Below are positions 8,234 through 19,129 of a stretch of 64,000 nt of DNA, piece by piece. Source of the stretch: Bacteroidales bacterium (GTDB taxonomy: Bacteria > Bacteroidota > Bacteroidia > Bacteroidales > UBA932); contig JAGAKH010000013.1 of NCBI GenBank assembly GCA_017625725.1, forward strand, positions 38,464 through 102,463. The letters are read 5' to 3'. Position 1 is the stretch's first letter, and the number at the start of each line of letters is the position of its first letter. The position numbers and the translations under genes are program-made. The notes under the pieces were generated by a model that did not search any database, was not told the DNA's origin, and saw nothing but the letters and a program-made list of their open reading frames with translations.

Positions 8234-9400
8234 ATGTATAGAAGAATCATCATATATGTGGTAGCTGCAGCAGCTGTTCTGTCTTGTGTGAAGATAGAGC
8301 AGGAAGATATACCTGCACTCAGGATTTCTTTTGATGATCCGGTGGTCGGCAGCCTGACGAAGGCTGATGCGAACCATACCGGTGAAATTGAGGGAAAATA
8401 TCCTGTAGCTGAGCATTTCTCGGTGTTTGCCCGTCACCATACAGGCGATTATCAGGCCTGGGATACCCCTGGTAATGTCAATTATATGACAGATGTGGAG
8501 ACAGGATATTTTGATGAAGTGCAGGGATGGGATCCGGATGCATGCGGAGATCCGTATTTCTGGCCTAACGGAGGTAAGCTTACTTTTGCTGGATATTCAC
8601 CGGCCGCTGCCAGAAGTGATGCGTCAGATCTGACCTATGGCACAGAGGGGCTCGTGATAACAGATTTTACGGTTGATTGCAAAAACACTCTGGCAGCTCA
8701 GCCGGATGTGACATATTACGACTTGATGTACAGCGAGAGGACATACAATAAGACAGCCAGTACGGGAGGAATATCATATAAGGGTGTGAATCTTAAATTC
8801 CATCATGCGTTAAGCTCTGTAGCCTTCAAGGTAAAACTGAAGGAGGAGATCAATAGTGTGGCTGATGACGGTCAGACGCTTAACAGCATAATCCTTAACA
8901 GGATTTCCATCAGACAGGCATATAAGACAGCTACATTCAAGGAAAATATCACCGATGGTCCGTCATATCAGGCCGCACCCCGGTGGACTGGCCACAAGGA
9001 TGAGATGGACCTGGAGACGGAGTACTATTCCACATATGAAGATATGACGAATGGTTTCCATGTTGAAGAAGTCAGCAATGCTGTCGAACCTGCAGGAAGC
9101 AACCACGTTCTTCTGATACCTCAGCCATTCGATCATGGTGATAATGAGGTGATCATAAGAGTGAACTATACAGTGACGGTGAACAACAAGACAACCAGAC
9201 AGATTGTCGATGTGCCTTTGATGACTTCTAACGAAGGTCTTCCTTTCAAGGATCAGGACGGCAATTCGATAGAGGCATGGCAGATCGGCAAGAGGTATGT
9301 CTATACCTTGGAGTTCGGTCTGTATAAGATATATTTTGCCCCTTCAGTGGAAGTGTGGAATGATGTTGAGGTGCCGGGCAACACAAATGTAGGAAATTGA
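8234..9400 (+). CDS. Fimbrillin family lipoprotein 6
   Basis: This is a 388-residue fimbrillin with a short signal peptide and lipobox AVLSC (Cys18). The maturation motif is GSLTKADAN. It then has VNYMTDVETGYFDEVQGWD, YFWPNGGKLTFAGYSP, FHHALSSVAFKVK and the C-terminal WQIGKRYVYTLEFGLYKIYFAPSVEVW motif. Its stop shares one base with the ATG of the next gene, so the two are translationally coupled. Confidence 0.78.
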   Translation: MYRRIIIYVVAAAAVLSCVKIEQEDIPALRISFDDPVVGSLTKADANHTGEIEGKYPVAEHFSVFARHHTGDYQAWDTPGNVNYMTDVETGYFDEVQGWDPDACGDPYFWPNGGKLTFAGYSPAAARSDASDLTYGTEGLVITDFTVDCKNTLAAQPDVTYYDLMYSERTYNKTASTGGISYKGVNLKFHHALSSVAFKVKLKEEINSVADDGQTLNSIILNRISIRQAYKTATFKENITDGPSYQAAPRWTGHKDEMDLETEYYSTYEDMTNGFHVEEVSNAVEPAGSNHVLLIPQPFDHGDNEVIIRVNYTVTVNNKTTRQIVDVPLMTSNEGLPFKDQDGNSIEAWQIGKRYVYTLEFGLYKIYFAPSVEVWNDVEVPGNTNVGN

Positions 9401-10242
9401 TGAAAAGGTTACCATATATATTATTGTCATTCCTGACCGCATGCTCTGTGGCCGTCCCTGATGATTCGGATCCTCAGGTGACCATGGCTTTTGAACTTGT
9501 CGAGAGTCCGATGACAAGGGGAAATGATCTGCCCGAATACTCGGCGGGAGTCAGTGCCTGGATATTGGACAAGGAACTTAAATGGATGTATGGTAGTGAC
9601 GCAGAGGAATATCTGAGGGAATCCCGTGTCATTCCGGGACCGGACGGTCAATGGTATCTTGAAGATATGGGTGAATGGCCTTCGGTCAATAAATGCATGA
9701 CTGTGATAGGCTATGCTCCATACGAGAGGGCCGAGAGCTGTTGTGATGAATTCGGAGTGAGGTTCTCCGGTGTGGATGTGTTGGATGATCCGATTCCACT
9801 CCTGTACACTCAGCCTCAGGCTGATCTGCATAAGTTGTCTTCAGGAGGATTGGTGTCCCTTCCTTTGCAGCATGCTCTGTGTCAGATGGACTTCAATGTC
9901 AGGAAACGTGTGCCGGAAGGCGAGGAAATAAGGATATGCCGCATCATCCTTGACAATGCTTTCCATGAGGGTGACTTCAGGTCCTTGCCATATCCTCAGT
10001 GGCATGTCTCAGGCTATGCTTCCGAGATTGAATTCAGTGAAGGTCAGCCTCGTCTGATGGTTCCTCAAAGGCTTTGTTCCCAGGTTACTGTGGAGTATGA
10101 ATATACAAATGCAGCCGGACTGAGTATAATGCAGACAGTGAAGACGAGAGAAATAGTCAAGGATCTGAACCCGGGATGCTATTACACCTTGATCCTTACA
10201 GTGGGAGTGGATGATGTGAAGTTTCTAGTAGAGATATTGTAG
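9400..10242 (+). CDS. Short fimbrillin-like lipoprotein lacking the C-terminal donor segment
   Basis: This is a 280-residue protein starting at ATG 9400; the TTG three bases upstream was rejected. The lipobox is LTAC (Cys15), and the cleavage-site equivalent is SPMTRGND, with Arg where most of its neighbours have Lys. The fimbrillin core is recognisable (VIGYAPYE, LPLQHALCQMDFNVRK, MVPQRLCSQVTVEYEY). It ends right after YTLILTVGVDDVKFLVEIL and lacks the FAPxVxxW tail found in the other fimbrillins here. Because that tail normally supplies the strand used in polymerisation, this subunit probably sits at one end of the pilus instead of in the stalk. That role is inferred. Confidence 0.65.
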   Translation: MKRLPYILLSFLTACSVAVPDDSDPQVTMAFELVESPMTRGNDLPEYSAGVSAWILDKELKWMYGSDAEEYLRESRVIPGPDGQWYLEDMGEWPSVNKCMTVIGYAPYERAESCCDEFGVRFSGVDVLDDPIPLLYTQPQADLHKLSSGGLVSLPLQHALCQMDFNVRKRVPEGEEIRICRIILDNAFHEGDFRSLPYPQWHVSGYASEIEFSEGQPRLMVPQRLCSQVTVEYEYTNAAGLSIMQTVKTREIVKDLNPGCYYTLILTVGVDDVKFLVEIL

Positions 10243-10244
10243 AG

Positions 10245-11420
10245 ATGAAAAGAAAGATACTATATGGATTACTTCTTTCCGTTGCAGTCCTGACCGGCTG
10301 CAGCAAGGGTGATGTGCCTCAGGGAGCTACAGACGGCCAGACCATCTGGTGGAAAGTGGATTCCGTAGAAGGGCTTCGTGGTACTAAGTCGCTGATTAAC
10401 AGTTATGATGCCCTTGTGGAAGCTTGTAAGCCGGAAAACGGAGGAAGCATCAGTGTCTGGGCGGACTATACCATTGAGAATGAAACGACCAGGAACGTAT
10501 TCGAAGGTACAAGTATAATCTATCAGGATAAGGTGGGCGGCAATCCGCACAGTTACTGGAATTATGCAGGAAATGACATTTATTGGTCACTTGGCGGACA
10601 GTATAAGTTCAGAGCCTATTATCCTACCGATGCTGACGCCAAGGAAGCCGATGATACTGATGGCATACAGCTTGGGGACGGATGTAATGCCACCGTCTTT
10701 CAGATGAACTACAATACTATGATGACCCAGAAGGACCTTCTGGTCGCATATAACACGATTGACACCAGGAGCTGGAATCTTTCGCACCCGGTTCCTTTGA
10801 ATTTCAGACACGCACTTTCCGCTCTCCAGTTCCGTTTCCAGCTTATCAACGCTCCCGGAAATGAATATCTGGACAGTGACTATCTTACTTCTGTGTGGAT
10901 GGAAAATACCGTAGCAGGGTCGGAAGAACCTTTTACCTCCATAGGCGGTATGGTCTATGGTGATGTAGGCAATGCAGAAAAACTCGGATGGACCGAGAAT
11001 AAATGGAGAGAACCGGGGGATAGACTTTATGAATGGAAAAATACAGGTGTCCTGATGGAAAATCGTCAGGTCGGGAATACGGTACAGACCACTCAGGCAG
11101 TGGCATATACGAAAACTGGAACGTCAAAGGGAGACTTGTTTACTGACAATGACGGTTTCCTGCTGGTCATACCTCAGCAGTCTGAAGGTAATGTCAAACT
11201 ATGTTTCACGACTTCTCATGGTGGAAACACTGTGTACAGCATCACTATACCGAAGATCACAGGAACCGACCGTGAGGGTCCTTCGGATACGGGTGAGTAT
11301 TTTATCCCTGGATACAGATACATCTACACCATCAGCATCACCAAGACGGATATCCGCCTTCTGCTGACCATCAAGCCGTGGAACAAGCTTGAATCCTCAT
11401 ATTCTTATAATTTCGGATAG
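10245..11420 (+). CDS. Fimbrillin-like lipoprotein 8, divergent
   Basis: This is a 391-residue lipoprotein with lipobox VLTGC (Cys19) and a possible maturation site at GLRGTKSL. The middle retains the fimbrillin pattern (DIYWSLGGQYKFRAYYP, PLNFRHALSALQFRFQL) and the C-terminus has YRYIYTISITKTDIRLLLTIKPW, a diverged version of the common tail. It is less similar to the other subunits than they are to each other, which suits a minor or adaptor subunit. Two bases separate it from gene 9400, and one base separates it from the next start at 11422. Confidence 0.7.
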   Translation: MKRKILYGLLLSVAVLTGCSKGDVPQGATDGQTIWWKVDSVEGLRGTKSLINSYDALVEACKPENGGSISVWADYTIENETTRNVFEGTSIIYQDKVGGNPHSYWNYAGNDIYWSLGGQYKFRAYYPTDADAKEADDTDGIQLGDGCNATVFQMNYNTMMTQKDLLVAYNTIDTRSWNLSHPVPLNFRHALSALQFRFQLINAPGNEYLDSDYLTSVWMENTVAGSEEPFTSIGGMVYGDVGNAEKLGWTENKWREPGDRLYEWKNTGVLMENRQVGNTVQTTQAVAYTKTGTSKGDLFTDNDGFLLVIPQQSEGNVKLCFTTSHGGNTVYSITIPKITGTDREGPSDTGEYFIPGYRYIYTISITKTDIRLLLTIKPWNKLESSYSYNFG

Positions 11421-11421
11421 G

Positions 11422-13278
11422 ATGAAGAACAAGATATACATATTTTTACTTATTGCCCTGTCAGCGATCTGCGTTGCCTGTCAGAAGGATTCGGGAGATG
11501 CCGGACTTTCCGAAGGAGCGGATGCTCCTGCCAGCCTTGTGCTGAATCTGGAGATTCCCAAGATTGATATAGATGTAAAAAGTATTTCCGACTATCCGGA
11601 TGATCCTTCACGTTGGACCGTGAATCAGCGTGTAATAGACGGAAGACTGCTTTATCGTGTGGTATGTTTCATCTTCAAGGAGACGGAGGTGGCCGGAAGC
11701 GCGACAGCAAGGTATGACCTGGTAGCGTTCAGAGATGTATATTATGAAAACAGAAGAGGTGCAGGAGAAGGAACAGGCTGCTGTATGTGCGATCATAACG
11801 GGTTCTGGGATGAGGCTGCAGGAGCAGTCGGAGAGGAGTTGAAATATAGCGACAAGGTGCAGTTTACCTTTAACTATGACCTTCCGAAGCACGGTTCCAT
11901 AGAAAAGCTCAAGCGAGGCGACTACAGAATTATGGTCATCGCCAACTTCTCCGATTTCAAGCACGGAGAGTCAGTGCTTGGTGGAGTCGATGGCGGAAGG
12001 CTTGAGGCAATAGTTGATACGGTAGAGGCTGATTTCAAAGCCAATCCGGAAGAAGGCATTCAGGATATTCTGAATCCAAGTCATCCGCATTATGCACAAT
12101 ATTATAAGGAACTATTCGACCATAAGGTGGACACAGGTGATGACAGGATTGTATATAAGGATCATCCTTCGACATTGACGCTTAACAAGTTGTTCGAGAT
12201 GCAAGCTGGAATGAATGAACTCAATGGAGAACTGGTCCGTACACGTTCCCGTATCCGTATTTCTGTAAAGAACGAGAGCTCAGACGAACTTCTGGAGGTG
12301 AATAAGCTTGAATTTAGCGACCTTTTTTCTCAGAAGAGTACTTATCTGTATAAGAGTGAGAGAATTACTGATAGAAATTACGAGCTGTTCGCAAACACCA
12401 GAGGTCCTTTGGAGGTAGATAGTCAGGATGCTTTGGTCCCTTTCGATGAGACTGTGAAGATTGAGGCAGGAAAGACAGCTGTAGTCTTTGATGCATACAT
12501 CCTCGGAAGCAAGATCCAGGACAGCGATCCTGAAGGGGGATACCACTACACCTTGGGACTGAATTACCCGAATTCCGTGCAGACACATTATGCCTTGCAG
12601 AGCAGTACTTCCATCAACACAAGAGCAAGTCTCAATGATGATTATGGAAATGGCTCTGATGCTTATTATCTGATTTACAATACGCAAACTGGAAGATATC
12701 TCCGCTCTGATGTGGATGGTTCAGCCTCAGGAAACTACGTTCATTCGGCTACATACACCCTCCCTTCGGTTGGAGTTGAGGTACCGGTTGAGTATGTCTG
12801 GAAGTTGGAAAAGTCAACCACTTATCAGTATTATATCCGTGAAGGTAACCTTCGCGATTCATACTATTGGGGTACGCCTACGACCAATAATGTGCCTTTG
12901 GGTGTCTTGGCCCAGAATGCGTTTACATTCTCAGACGATAGCAACAATATTCTGATGAGGTCGAACGGCTATTCAGGCGGAAACAGATACTATATGTCGG
13001 TCAATACAGATGGTTCGGTAAGGGGAACACGTTCCGGCAATGCAAGACGCTTCCGCTTCTATCCCGTGACCCTCGCATCATCTACGGCAGCTGCCAATCT
13101 CCAGATTCCTCTGGAAACCATAGATCCGGTAACATCTCAATCAACCCCGATAGAGGCTATACGTAGAAACGACTTCATCAACATCCTTGTGACAGTGACT
13201 TACAACCGAGACAAGGGTAAGTTCGAGTTCGTCGTAAAGGATTGGGAAGAGACATCAGCAGATATTGAATTCAATTGA
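11422..13278 (+). CDS. Large minor fimbrial subunit with a possible lectin-like segment
   Basis: This is a 618-residue lipoprotein starting at ATG 11422; a TTG at 11389 inside the previous gene was rejected. The lipobox is CVAC (Cys20). The N-terminal half resembles Mfa-like minor subunits (VCFIFKETEV, RGDYRIMVIANFSDF). The C-terminus IRRNDFINILVTVTYNRDKGKFEFVVKDWEE ending in DIEFN is typical of fimbrial accessory proteins. Residues about 410-550 contain an extra aromatic-rich stretch (AYYLIYNTQTGRYLRSD, VWKLEKSTTYQYYIREG, RRFRFYPV) that reads like a beta-trefoil or MIR-type fold. If so, this subunit may carry a binding function. Operon position and size suggest a tip-proximal adhesin or adaptor. 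Confidence 0.6.
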   Translation: MKNKIYIFLLIALSAICVACQKDSGDAGLSEGADAPASLVLNLEIPKIDIDVKSISDYPDDPSRWTVNQRVIDGRLLYRVVCFIFKETEVAGSATARYDLVAFRDVYYENRRGAGEGTGCCMCDHNGFWDEAAGAVGEELKYSDKVQFTFNYDLPKHGSIEKLKRGDYRIMVIANFSDFKHGESVLGGVDGGRLEAIVDTVEADFKANPEEGIQDILNPSHPHYAQYYKELFDHKVDTGDDRIVYKDHPSTLTLNKLFEMQAGMNELNGELVRTRSRIRISVKNESSDELLEVNKLEFSDLFSQKSTYLYKSERITDRNYELFANTRGPLEVDSQDALVPFDETVKIEAGKTAVVFDAYILGSKIQDSDPEGGYHYTLGLNYPNSVQTHYALQSSTSINTRASLNDDYGNGSDAYYLIYNTQTGRYLRSDVDGSASGNYVHSATYTLPSVGVEVPVEYVWKLEKSTTYQYYIREGNLRDSYYWGTPTTNNVPLGVLAQNAFTFSDDSNNILMRSNGYSGGNRYYMSVNTDGSVRGTRSGNARRFRFYPVTLASSTAAANLQIPLETIDPVTSQSTPIEAIRRNDFINILVTVTYNRDKGKFEFVVKDWEETSADIEFN

Positions 13279-13280
13279 TT

Positions 13281-16200
13281 ATGAGAAAGATACTATATAT
13301 ACTTATTCTTGCTTCAGCTGCTTTGTCATGCATCCGGGAGGATCTTCCTTCAGATGCAGGCTGGACTTCTGACCAGACTACCGATGTGTTCCTGAACTTC
13401 GGCGAAAACAGCTTTGATGAGATAGAGATAAATACGAAGGCTACTCTAGGAGTCGTTCCGGAATCGCGTGTGCTGAATATATTCATGTATATATTCAATT
13501 CAGAGGGTGACCGTGTCTTCTCTCATTATTTCGACAATAAGAGCCTTGTCGGATCGGAATCTGAAATGGAGGCTCCGGACGGTAACTGCTGGTGGGTCGC
13601 CAACAGGGTTGTAGTCGATGAAAATGCTGATGACACGCGTGGTATCATTCATATCAAGGCTCCGATTCTTTCAGGCGGAAAAATATATATGATTGCCAAC
13701 ATCGATGCGGATATGGTGAATATTTCTCCGGAGAAACTGAATACGCTGATGTCCGAGCATGAATTCAATTCTCTGGCGGCTACTTTCAATCAGGAGATCA
13801 CCTCCCGAAACGGATATTTCCCTATGTTCTCGATGGTTGAAGGGATAGACATTACGCCGGAAGACGGTATAAAGAAGAATGGTTCTGATGTAACTGCAGT
13901 GTTTGAGCGACTGGATGCAAAGGTGATGGTGAATGTGGCGGTGGCAAAAGGATATACGACCGAGACACTGGATGATAATGATAACGTAATGACGCAGGTG
14001 ATGCGGGAATTTGTGCCGACATCCTGGCGGGTAGTCAATCTTCCTACGACCTGTTTTGTCAAGCCTCACGATAATGATGCGGAAGATGGATATTTCTCAA
14101 CAGAGCATGTGGCTTTCGAGACAGTGGGTACAAGGAACGTCACTTATACCCAGAATGGGGAAACAGAGGTAGTCGAATCACCTGAAAACGGGTTCTCGTT
14201 CTATATGATCGAAAACCGCGAAACTCCAAAGAAGTCGGTTGGAGGCAATTACCATCTCAGGGACAGGAGAATGAAAGACCCGGTTACCGGTGAATATCTC
14301 AAGGGTGGAGACATGTGGGAATATGCACCGGAATATGCTACTTATGTGGAGATAAAAGGAGAAGTTGTGATGGATGTGGATGTGAGAGCTGAGGCTGGTG
14401 CACAGACACTTACAGCCGATGTGACGTATTATGTCCACCTAGGTGATTTTGCGTCAGACATGGATGATTACAAGATTGCCAGGAATAAGATCTATACATA
14501 CAACATCACCATCAAAGGAGTACGTAATATAGAACTTGAAGTGACGACTTCCGCTTCGGGCGATCCTTCAAAAGTCGAGGAGAACGAGTCCGGTGCCACT
14601 GGAATGGTGTATATTGCCCGTGAAGACCTTTACACGTTCGATGCCCACTATGGCCAGCGTGTATTCGAGTTCGATGCCGCCTATGTGATCCCTTCCGAGG
14701 TGACATGGTATGTCAAGACCCCGTTCTCCGAGGGTGTGCCTGAAAAGGTGGGGGACTCTGAGGTGACTGCCAATCTGGACTACAAGTGGGTACATTTCAT
14801 GCTCAACAAGATTGATGTTCCTTCTCCAGCCCAGACTGTGCCAGGTGTTTCGGACCAGATGGTGTATTCTGATAAGAATCAGGCCTATCCTGGCGACGAG
14901 AGCGAACATCTGAAGAATATTGTTGAATTCACGGCGTTCATCCGTGAAGAAAAGATCAAACTTCAGAATTATCTTGATGGAGCCGTTCCGACCAACACAA
15001 GCGTATTCCTCCTGGAAAGGGACCCGCTATGGAAGGAGACCTTCCCGCATGATTCTTCCAAATGGGACAGATACAAGCTACGTGTAACTGTTTTTGTGGA
15101 TGAATTCTATTATGAACACGATCCTATAGACCCAACATACGCTCCTGCTGACCTTTGGAAGAAGTTCGTAAACCAGCCGAACCGTATAATGCACGTTCTG
15201 TCGGACAGCAAGACCTCTCTAGACGGAGAAAGTGCTGCCACAGGAAGCGTCATCACGATCCGTCAGAGATCCATCCAGACGCCGTATAACATGACGAAGA
15301 CAGATCTTGAACATGCATGGGGAACAGAGGTTGTGGATGAGACAATGGACAGTCATTTCTGGTTTTATGAGAGAAATGAAGGATTTGGGGAAGACAACAG
15401 GTGGGATAATGTCACAGATCTAGGTAATGACTCATATAATAACGGTCTATACAATACAGCATGTCTTTGGGGACTTATACAGAATGGACGTTTTCAGACG
15501 AATGTCAGATGGGATAAGTATCTGGAGTATGAAAGGATAAATGATTACCATCTTGACGGACTCAATATACTTTACCTTAGGGATACTTGTGCAACGATGC
15601 GATACTCGGCTATGTTGAGAAATCGTGACAATAACGGTGACGGAGATATCGATCCGGAAGAAGTGAAGTGGTATGTGGCTTCAATGGACCAGCTTTTCGG
15701 CCTGTATGCGGGTCAGCTGGGACTTCATGAGGATGCAGCCTTGTATTCTTCTCAGATGTCTTCTCAGAAAGGGAAGTTTGAGGGCGGCCAGTACGATAAT
15801 GCAGACCGCTGGAGAATGCACGTAGTGAGCAGTACCAATTCGAAGAACAGCTCGCCAAAAGCAAATTGTCAGCTAGTCTTGTGGGCAGAGGAAGGTGTAT
15901 CTACAGGTCCTTATGGCAAAAGGTACGGGAAATACGCCCCTTATTCAATCAGGTGTGTCCGCAATCTGGGTTATCCTGTTGCTACAGAAGATAATATTGT
16001 GAAGAAGGCCTCCAATGTCCCTGAGCCGCTCATTAAGGTTGATGAAGTCTTGGAAGATGGCCAGATGAAGGCGTACTTCGATCTGTCGAACGTCAACAGC
16101 AAGTCTGTGCGTTTCTACACTACACGTGATTTGGAGGCATACAATGAGCATTTTGAGACTGCCCGTCTTTATTATGGATTTGAGACAGGAGAGTCTGTCG

Positions 16201-16532
16201 ACTCTCCGATGTATTTCAATGAAGGCGACGGTAAGGGATTGAAGACCGAACTTGATGCCGGACGTTCTCCTTGTCCTGAAGGCTGGCGAGTTCCGAATGT
16301 TCGAGAGGGTGCTCTTATGTCGCTATATTGCAGTTCAGACTGGTGGAACAGCGGTAACGACAGGACTCTGGTCAGCACGTATTACTCAAACGGATGGGCA
16401 TCTGTCGGAGGAAACAATAATGACACGCAGTCTCCAAGCTGGCAGTTCGGAGATGGTCACGCATCAATCGGAGGACCTACCACAACCGGAGTGCGATGCG
16501 TTCGCGACTGGAATCCTCCTGTATCCCATTAG
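13281..16532 (+). CDS. DUF4906 domain protein, probable fimbrial tip protein
   Basis: This is a 1084-residue protein with start ATG 13281; a TTG two codons earlier was rejected. The signal peptide ends in lipobox ALSC (Cys17). The N-terminal half is a fimbrial-type region (RVLNIFMYIFNSEGDRVFSHYF, KIYMIANIDADMVN). The C-terminal half carries the DUF4906 pattern (LRNRDNNGDGDIDPEEVKWYVAS) followed by an FISUMP-like module (CPEGWRVPNVREGALMSLY, GVRCVRDW). It is the last and largest gene of the fimbrial operon. In Bacteroidales, DUF4906 proteins end such operons and are considered candidate tip adhesins; that role here is inference. The gene overlaps nothing and begins two bases after gene 11422. 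Confidence 0.72.
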   Translation: MRKILYILILASAALSCIREDLPSDAGWTSDQTTDVFLNFGENSFDEIEINTKATLGVVPESRVLNIFMYIFNSEGDRVFSHYFDNKSLVGSESEMEAPDGNCWWVANRVVVDENADDTRGIIHIKAPILSGGKIYMIANIDADMVNISPEKLNTLMSEHEFNSLAATFNQEITSRNGYFPMFSMVEGIDITPEDGIKKNGSDVTAVFERLDAKVMVNVAVAKGYTTETLDDNDNVMTQVMREFVPTSWRVVNLPTTCFVKPHDNDAEDGYFSTEHVAFETVGTRNVTYTQNGETEVVESPENGFSFYMIENRETPKKSVGGNYHLRDRRMKDPVTGEYLKGGDMWEYAPEYATYVEIKGEVVMDVDVRAEAGAQTLTADVTYYVHLGDFASDMDDYKIARNKIYTYNITIKGVRNIELEVTTSASGDPSKVEENESGATGMVYIAREDLYTFDAHYGQRVFEFDAAYVIPSEVTWYVKTPFSEGVPEKVGDSEVTANLDYKWVHFMLNKIDVPSPAQTVPGVSDQMVYSDKNQAYPGDESEHLKNIVEFTAFIREEKIKLQNYLDGAVPTNTSVFLLERDPLWKETFPHDSSKWDRYKLRVTVFVDEFYYEHDPIDPTYAPADLWKKFVNQPNRIMHVLSDSKTSLDGESAATGSVITIRQRSIQTPYNMTKTDLEHAWGTEVVDETMDSHFWFYERNEGFGEDNRWDNVTDLGNDSYNNGLYNTACLWGLIQNGRFQTNVRWDKYLEYERINDYHLDGLNILYLRDTCATMRYSAMLRNRDNNGDGDIDPEEVKWYVASMDQLFGLYAGQLGLHEDAALYSSQMSSQKGKFEGGQYDNADRWRMHVVSSTNSKNSSPKANCQLVLWAEEGVSTGPYGKRYGKYAPYSIRCVRNLGYPVATEDNIVKKASNVPEPLIKVDEVLEDGQMKAYFDLSNVNSKSVRFYTTRDLEAYNEHFETARLYYGFETGESVDSPMYFNEGDGKGLKTELDAGRSPCPEGWRVPNVREGALMSLYCSSDWWNSGNDRTLVSTYYSNGWASVGGNNNDTQSPSWQFGDGHASIGGPTTTGVRCVRDWNPPVSH

Positions 16533-16542
16533 TGAGTGTCTT

Positions 16543-17571
16543 ATGGATATGGGATTTGAAAAATATGGCTTTCCTGATGGGAAAAGATATAATTCCTTCG
16601 TGGGTTATTTCAAGAGGAAGTATGGTGAACGTCTGCAGAAGATAGTTCTGGATGCGGGGTTCACCTGCCCGAACCGTGATGGAAAGGTGGGTCGCGGAGG
16701 CTGTACCTATTGTGATAATGCTGCATTTCATCCGTCTTACAGCACATCTGGGAAATCTCTTCATCAGCAGCTGGACGAAGGAATAGAGTTTCACAAGGTC
16801 CGTTATCGTACGACCGAACATTATCTTGCTTATTTTCAGTCATTTTCAAATACATACGCACCGCTTGACAGATTGAAGGCACTCTATGAGGAAGCCTTGG
16901 GTCATCCTCAGGTCGTAGGCATCGTTATCGGTACAAGACCGGATTGCGTGGATGAACAGAAACTTGATTATCTTGCAGATCTGGCTTCCGGTAAGGTCTT
17001 GGATGGCTGGACCCGCTCGCTCTCCGGTGAGCCTGACAGGAAAGCTCCGGTTGTCATAGTGGAATATGGCATAGAGTCCTGTTATGATGTCACTCTGGCC
17101 AGAATCAACCGCGGACACGATTTCGAGACAGCTCGCCGTGCTGTGCAGATGACTGCAGAAAGGGGACTCGATGTGGGAGTGCATTTCATTCTGGGACTTC
17201 CGGGTGAGACCCGGCAGATGATGCTGGACAGCTGCAGCATAATCAATGACCTCCCTGTCAGGTCCGTCAAATTTCATCAGCTGCAGATTGTCAAGGGAAC
17301 CCGCATGGAGAAGGAATATGCAGACTGCCCTGCAGATTTCGTACGCTTTACCCTTGATGAATATCTGGATTTTTTTGTGGAGATGCTTGAACGTCTGCGT
17401 CCGGATCTGTTCATAGAACGTTTTGTGGGAGAAGTGCCACCGCGGTTTGTCAATGACACCCCTTGGGGCCTGATCCGTAATGTCGAACTGCTCAGGCTGC
17501 TTGAGCAACGTCTTGCCGACCGCGATACCTGGCAGGGACGTTTCCTTTCTGCCTCTCCTGCTGCAGAGTGA
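16543..17571 (+). CDS. TIGR01212 family radical SAM protein (YhcC-like)
   Basis: This is a 342-residue cytoplasmic radical SAM enzyme. The iron-sulfur cluster Cys residues are Cys42, Cys54 and Cys57 in TCPNRDGKVGRGGCTYC, the extended spacing typical of the TIGR01212 family. Further family motifs are YFQSFSNTYAP, VVGIVIGTRPDCV, VEYGIESCYD and HFILGLPGET. The start was placed at ATG 16543; the frame is open much further upstream to 16252, but that part lies inside the DUF4906 gene and has no family sequence. E. coli YhcC is a homologue of uncertain substrate. The gene begins ten bases after the fimbrial operon, so it may be co-transcribed by read-through, although its function is unrelated. Confidence 0.9.
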   Translation: MDMGFEKYGFPDGKRYNSFVGYFKRKYGERLQKIVLDAGFTCPNRDGKVGRGGCTYCDNAAFHPSYSTSGKSLHQQLDEGIEFHKVRYRTTEHYLAYFQSFSNTYAPLDRLKALYEEALGHPQVVGIVIGTRPDCVDEQKLDYLADLASGKVLDGWTRSLSGEPDRKAPVVIVEYGIESCYDVTLARINRGHDFETARRAVQMTAERGLDVGVHFILGLPGETRQMMLDSCSIINDLPVRSVKFHQLQIVKGTRMEKEYADCPADFVRFTLDEYLDFFVEMLERLRPDLFIERFVGEVPPRFVNDTPWGLIRNVELLRLLEQRLADRDTWQGRFLSASPAAE

Positions 17572-17604
17572 CAGTTCCTTCTTTAGAAAGTAGGGTACAG
17601 ATTA

Positions 17605-17634
17605 TATGTAGTTCGGAAAAAATTGTTAAATTTG
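17605..17634 (+). promoter_or_regulatory. guaB promoter
   Basis: TAAATTTG (17627-17634) matches the Bacteroidales -7 box. The -33 element is weak, with TATG at 17605-17608 as the best candidate. Transcription would start near 17641, eleven bases before the guaB ATG. No clear terminator was seen between 17572 and this point. Confidence 0.45.
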
Positions 17635-17645
17635 CCAAATTTTAG

Positions 17646-19121
<1,476 letters not shown>

Positions 19122-19129
19122 TCCGGTTG

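Noticed and set aside
16252-16542. N-terminal extension of the radical SAM gene
   Set aside because: It lies inside the DUF4906 gene in another frame and has no family sequence; ATG 16543 fits the family start.
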